DNA from: Drosophila pseudoobscura
Lineage: Eukaryota; Arthropoda; Insecta; Diptera; Drosophilidae
Direction of reading: 5' to 3'
DNA: 64,000 bases
Assembly (NCBI RefSeq): GCF_009870125.1
Contig: NC_046683.1
Span: forward strand, 1,612,001 to 1,676,000
Position 1 is the stretch's first letter; each line of letters begins with the position of its first letter. Below, in pieces: positions 61,725-64,000 of this stretch. The translations under genes were made by a program, and so were the position numbers. The notes below the pieces were generated by a model. That model was not told the DNA's origin. It saw only the letters and a program-made list of their open reading frames with translations, and did not search any database.

Positions 61725-62579
61725 CTCGAGTCATAACAAAAAAAACCATGAAATACTTCGGACGTGCCCTCCAGAGTCGCGGAAGACCGTTATCGTGTGT
61801 GCTCTGACTGTGCTCTCTGAATTTATTTTTGGTCATCTATTTTTTTGCCCTGGTACAACAAAATTAACAATGAACGACGAGAAAACAACCAAAAACCCAA
61901 CAACCAAACATACACGATAATCAAAATCAATTAACGCCCGTCAATAATTATCGGAGAAACGCAGCAGCGAGCGACTTGTATGCAAAAATGTTTGCTGCCT
62001 GCAAGCAGCAAATGGATGGTGGAGGGGGCAGAGAGCAGAGCACGAATTAAATGTTTATTCGAAGGAGATTCTTCATAAAATTGGAACATTTGTGGGCGCA
62101 CGGCAGGGGGACGGGACGAGACGGAACGTAATGCAATGAAACGACATTTCCCTTGACTGACTTGACACATTTTCCCCCCCATTACGATTGGGAGTGGAGT
62201 TTTACATTCTATTAACTTTTTTGTTCATTTAAATGCGAATATTCGCCACAACATATATATATATATGTATGCCATATATGCGTACATATATATATATGAA
62301 TATTAGTAATATTAGATATGAATCAAAGGCTGGGGAACAACAACAAAAATGACGAAACGTTCTTCTTTTTCCCCCCCTTGGTTCGGTCGGAAAAGAAATT
62401 CGCGGAAGACACGACAACGACGACAACGTTGAAGGAAAGATTTTTACTCGCGTCGCGGTATACTTCAACTGTTTTTGAACTTTTATTGCGTTTTGCTCTT
62501 GCAGCCAGAGCGCCAAGCGACAAAACCTCTGCCTGGCGTGAGAGACGGAGATAGATGCGAGAAACGTGTGTTGGTGGTT

Positions 62580-63416
62580 GAGTGCAAAACGGGAGAGAAA
62601 GAGAGAGCAACAGAGAGAGAGAGAAGGCAGTGGCAAAGAGAGCATGCGCTCGAATGTTGCTTTGTCTCTGGATGTATATAAGTGCGCGCGCGTGTGTATG
62701 TGAGCGAGTGTGTGTCGCTTCACTTGGCCCGAAACTGCGACGTTGTTGCGCGCTTTTCGTTCGTGTGTTCACCGCCGCCGCCGTAGACTCACACACTGAA
62801 CAGCCGCTGCTCTGCTCTGCCGTGGGCCCAATGCCATTGTGGTGCTGTGTGCTCTCTCTCTGCGGCCATTTTCGCCGAGGTCTTGTCGCTGTGTCGCCGT
62901 AACAGAGGAGCGGAGCGGAACCGTGTTTACCCCCCAACCGCCAACCTCCACCCTCCATTCTTGCTTGCTGTAATCTCATTCCTTAATACAAATCAACGCA
63001 AATTGCAGATAGATATAAACGAAAAGAAATCTAAAAAGGCCACAAAATCATACATTTTGCATATACACATACACATTTAACGATAAAAGAGAATAGCAAA
63101 AAACAGACAAAGTGACAAAAAGAAAACAAGAACAACAAGCAAAAGTAACGGCGAATTCTGGGAATCAGACGCAGCAAAAGCCGCAGCAGCAGCAAAGGCA
63201 GCGGAGCACAAGCCAGTCGGCAGCACAGCTCCGCTGCTCCGAAGCAGTCATCAGAGAGAGGGAGTAGTGTGGTGAGCGCTGGAGAAGGGAAGGAGAGAGT
63301 ACTAACAGAGTTGGAGCCGCCACGCCACGCCACCCCCGCGCCCTGCACTGCCCGCTGCAAAAGAGAGCGCAGCAACAAATATAAGCACATTACGACGCGA
63401 CCTACTAAGAAAAAAG
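62580..63416 (+). other. Candidate promoter and untranslated first exon of a downstream gene
   Basis: A GC-richer block with GA, GTGT and CCGCCG tracts, ending at AAAAAG/GTGATT (donor after 63416) and followed by an AT-rich, T-rich stretch like an intron. It has no credible coding frame. It is inferred to be a 5' UTR exon of a + strand gene that continues beyond the window. Confidence 0.3.
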
Positions 63417-63992
63417 GTGATTTTTTGTTCAATTTCTATCTTATTATTTACCTCTCTTGAGTTTCGTTTTAGTCTTTTTTAACACCTAAAGCCCTAGATA
63501 TAGTCTTCTGTAGAAATTCGAGTCTTGAATAAAATGTAACTTTTCTCTCTTTGTATCGCTCTCAACTACACTTCCTCTTGCGCTCTCGCTCAGCTAATTC
63601 GCCGTCAATTTTTGTAGTTTATTTCATAACTAGTTTTTTTTTTTTTTTTTGTCATAATCACATGTTTTGGTTGCACCCCAGCCCCACCTCCCCTGACCCG
63701 GCCGCAAACCCAAAATTCAAATCGATTTTGGCTCCAAAAACATAAAAAATACTCATTTTTCGATTGTCTGCCATTTATTCGCCCATATTTGCAGCTTTGT
63801 GGCCGGCGCTCACTTTCGTTGGCGAGCCACAAAGCGACACACAGCGCGAGAGCAGCGCACAGTGAAAAAGAGAGAGAGCGAGCGAGAGAGTAACAGCTGG
63901 TTAACAGGGAGCATTTACTTTACAGCATTGCCAAAAGTGTGAGTGAAACAATAAAACATTGACCAACAAAAAAAAAGGATTGTAAAACCAAA

Positions 63993-64000
63993 ATGTGTGC
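63993..64000 (+). CDS. Possible start of a gene cut by the window end
   Basis: CCAAAATG at the very end of the window is a good Drosophila start context, preceded by A-rich leader DNA with few upstream ATGs nearby. Only Met-Cys and part of a third codon are visible, so nothing can be said about the product. Confidence 0.25.

Noticed and set aside
62323-62979. Overlapping 164- and 218-codon minus-strand frames near the right end
   Set aside because: Their composition follows GA/CT tracts, and two phases are open over the same DNA, which suggests GC-rich non-coding DNA rather than a gene.

Overview
The window is nuclear DNA from a Drosophila-type fly. The evidence is the short-intron gene structure with GTAAGT/AG splice sites, Drosophila core-promoter motifs (Motif 1, Motif 6, DRE), intron-bearing tRNA-Tyr genes, dense di- to hexanucleotide microsatellites, and proteins that match fly Rpt6, anox, SLIRP2, Dullard, SS18 and PIG-T. 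From memory of D. melanogaster, several of these lie near the base of the X, so this is probably Muller element A. The repeat density suggests a species other than D. melanogaster, possibly of the obscura group. That last point is a weak inference.

Layout. Positions 1-15.2 kb hold no gene I can support: microsatellites, AT-rich degenerate repeats and one GC-rich block (10.2-11.1 kb) that could be an untranslated first exon. Positions 15.3-43.5 kb carry a cluster of three full-length ABCA-type ABC transporter genes. One is on + (15276-21295) and two are on - (22784-30026 and 37445-43515). The middle gene is canonical (CG1718-like). The outer two share intron positions with it, but their nucleotide-binding domains have lost key ATPase motifs. 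A head-to-head pair of intron-containing tRNA-Tyr genes (33.6-34.0 kb) sits between the second and third ABC genes. From 44.4 kb there is a compact housekeeping block: Rpt6 (+), the apparently dicistronic SLIRP2-anox unit (-), Dullard (-), the SS18 homologue (+) and PIG-T (-). The last 1.5 kb looks like the promoter and 5' untranslated exon(s) of another + strand gene whose start codon may be at 63993.

The housekeeping genes are not one pathway: proteasome, acyl-CoA binding, RNA binding, ER/nuclear-envelope phosphatase, SWI/SNF remodelling and GPI-anchor attachment. Several share a promoter grammar of a TATCGAT-like site, CCGCG and GGTCACACT. One such promoter block is present in two homologous copies 17 kb apart (Rpt6 upstream and 61.4-61.75 kb). 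Multi-exon genes are given as one span each, with exon coordinates in the evidence; each model was joined by hand and keeps an open frame across all introns.
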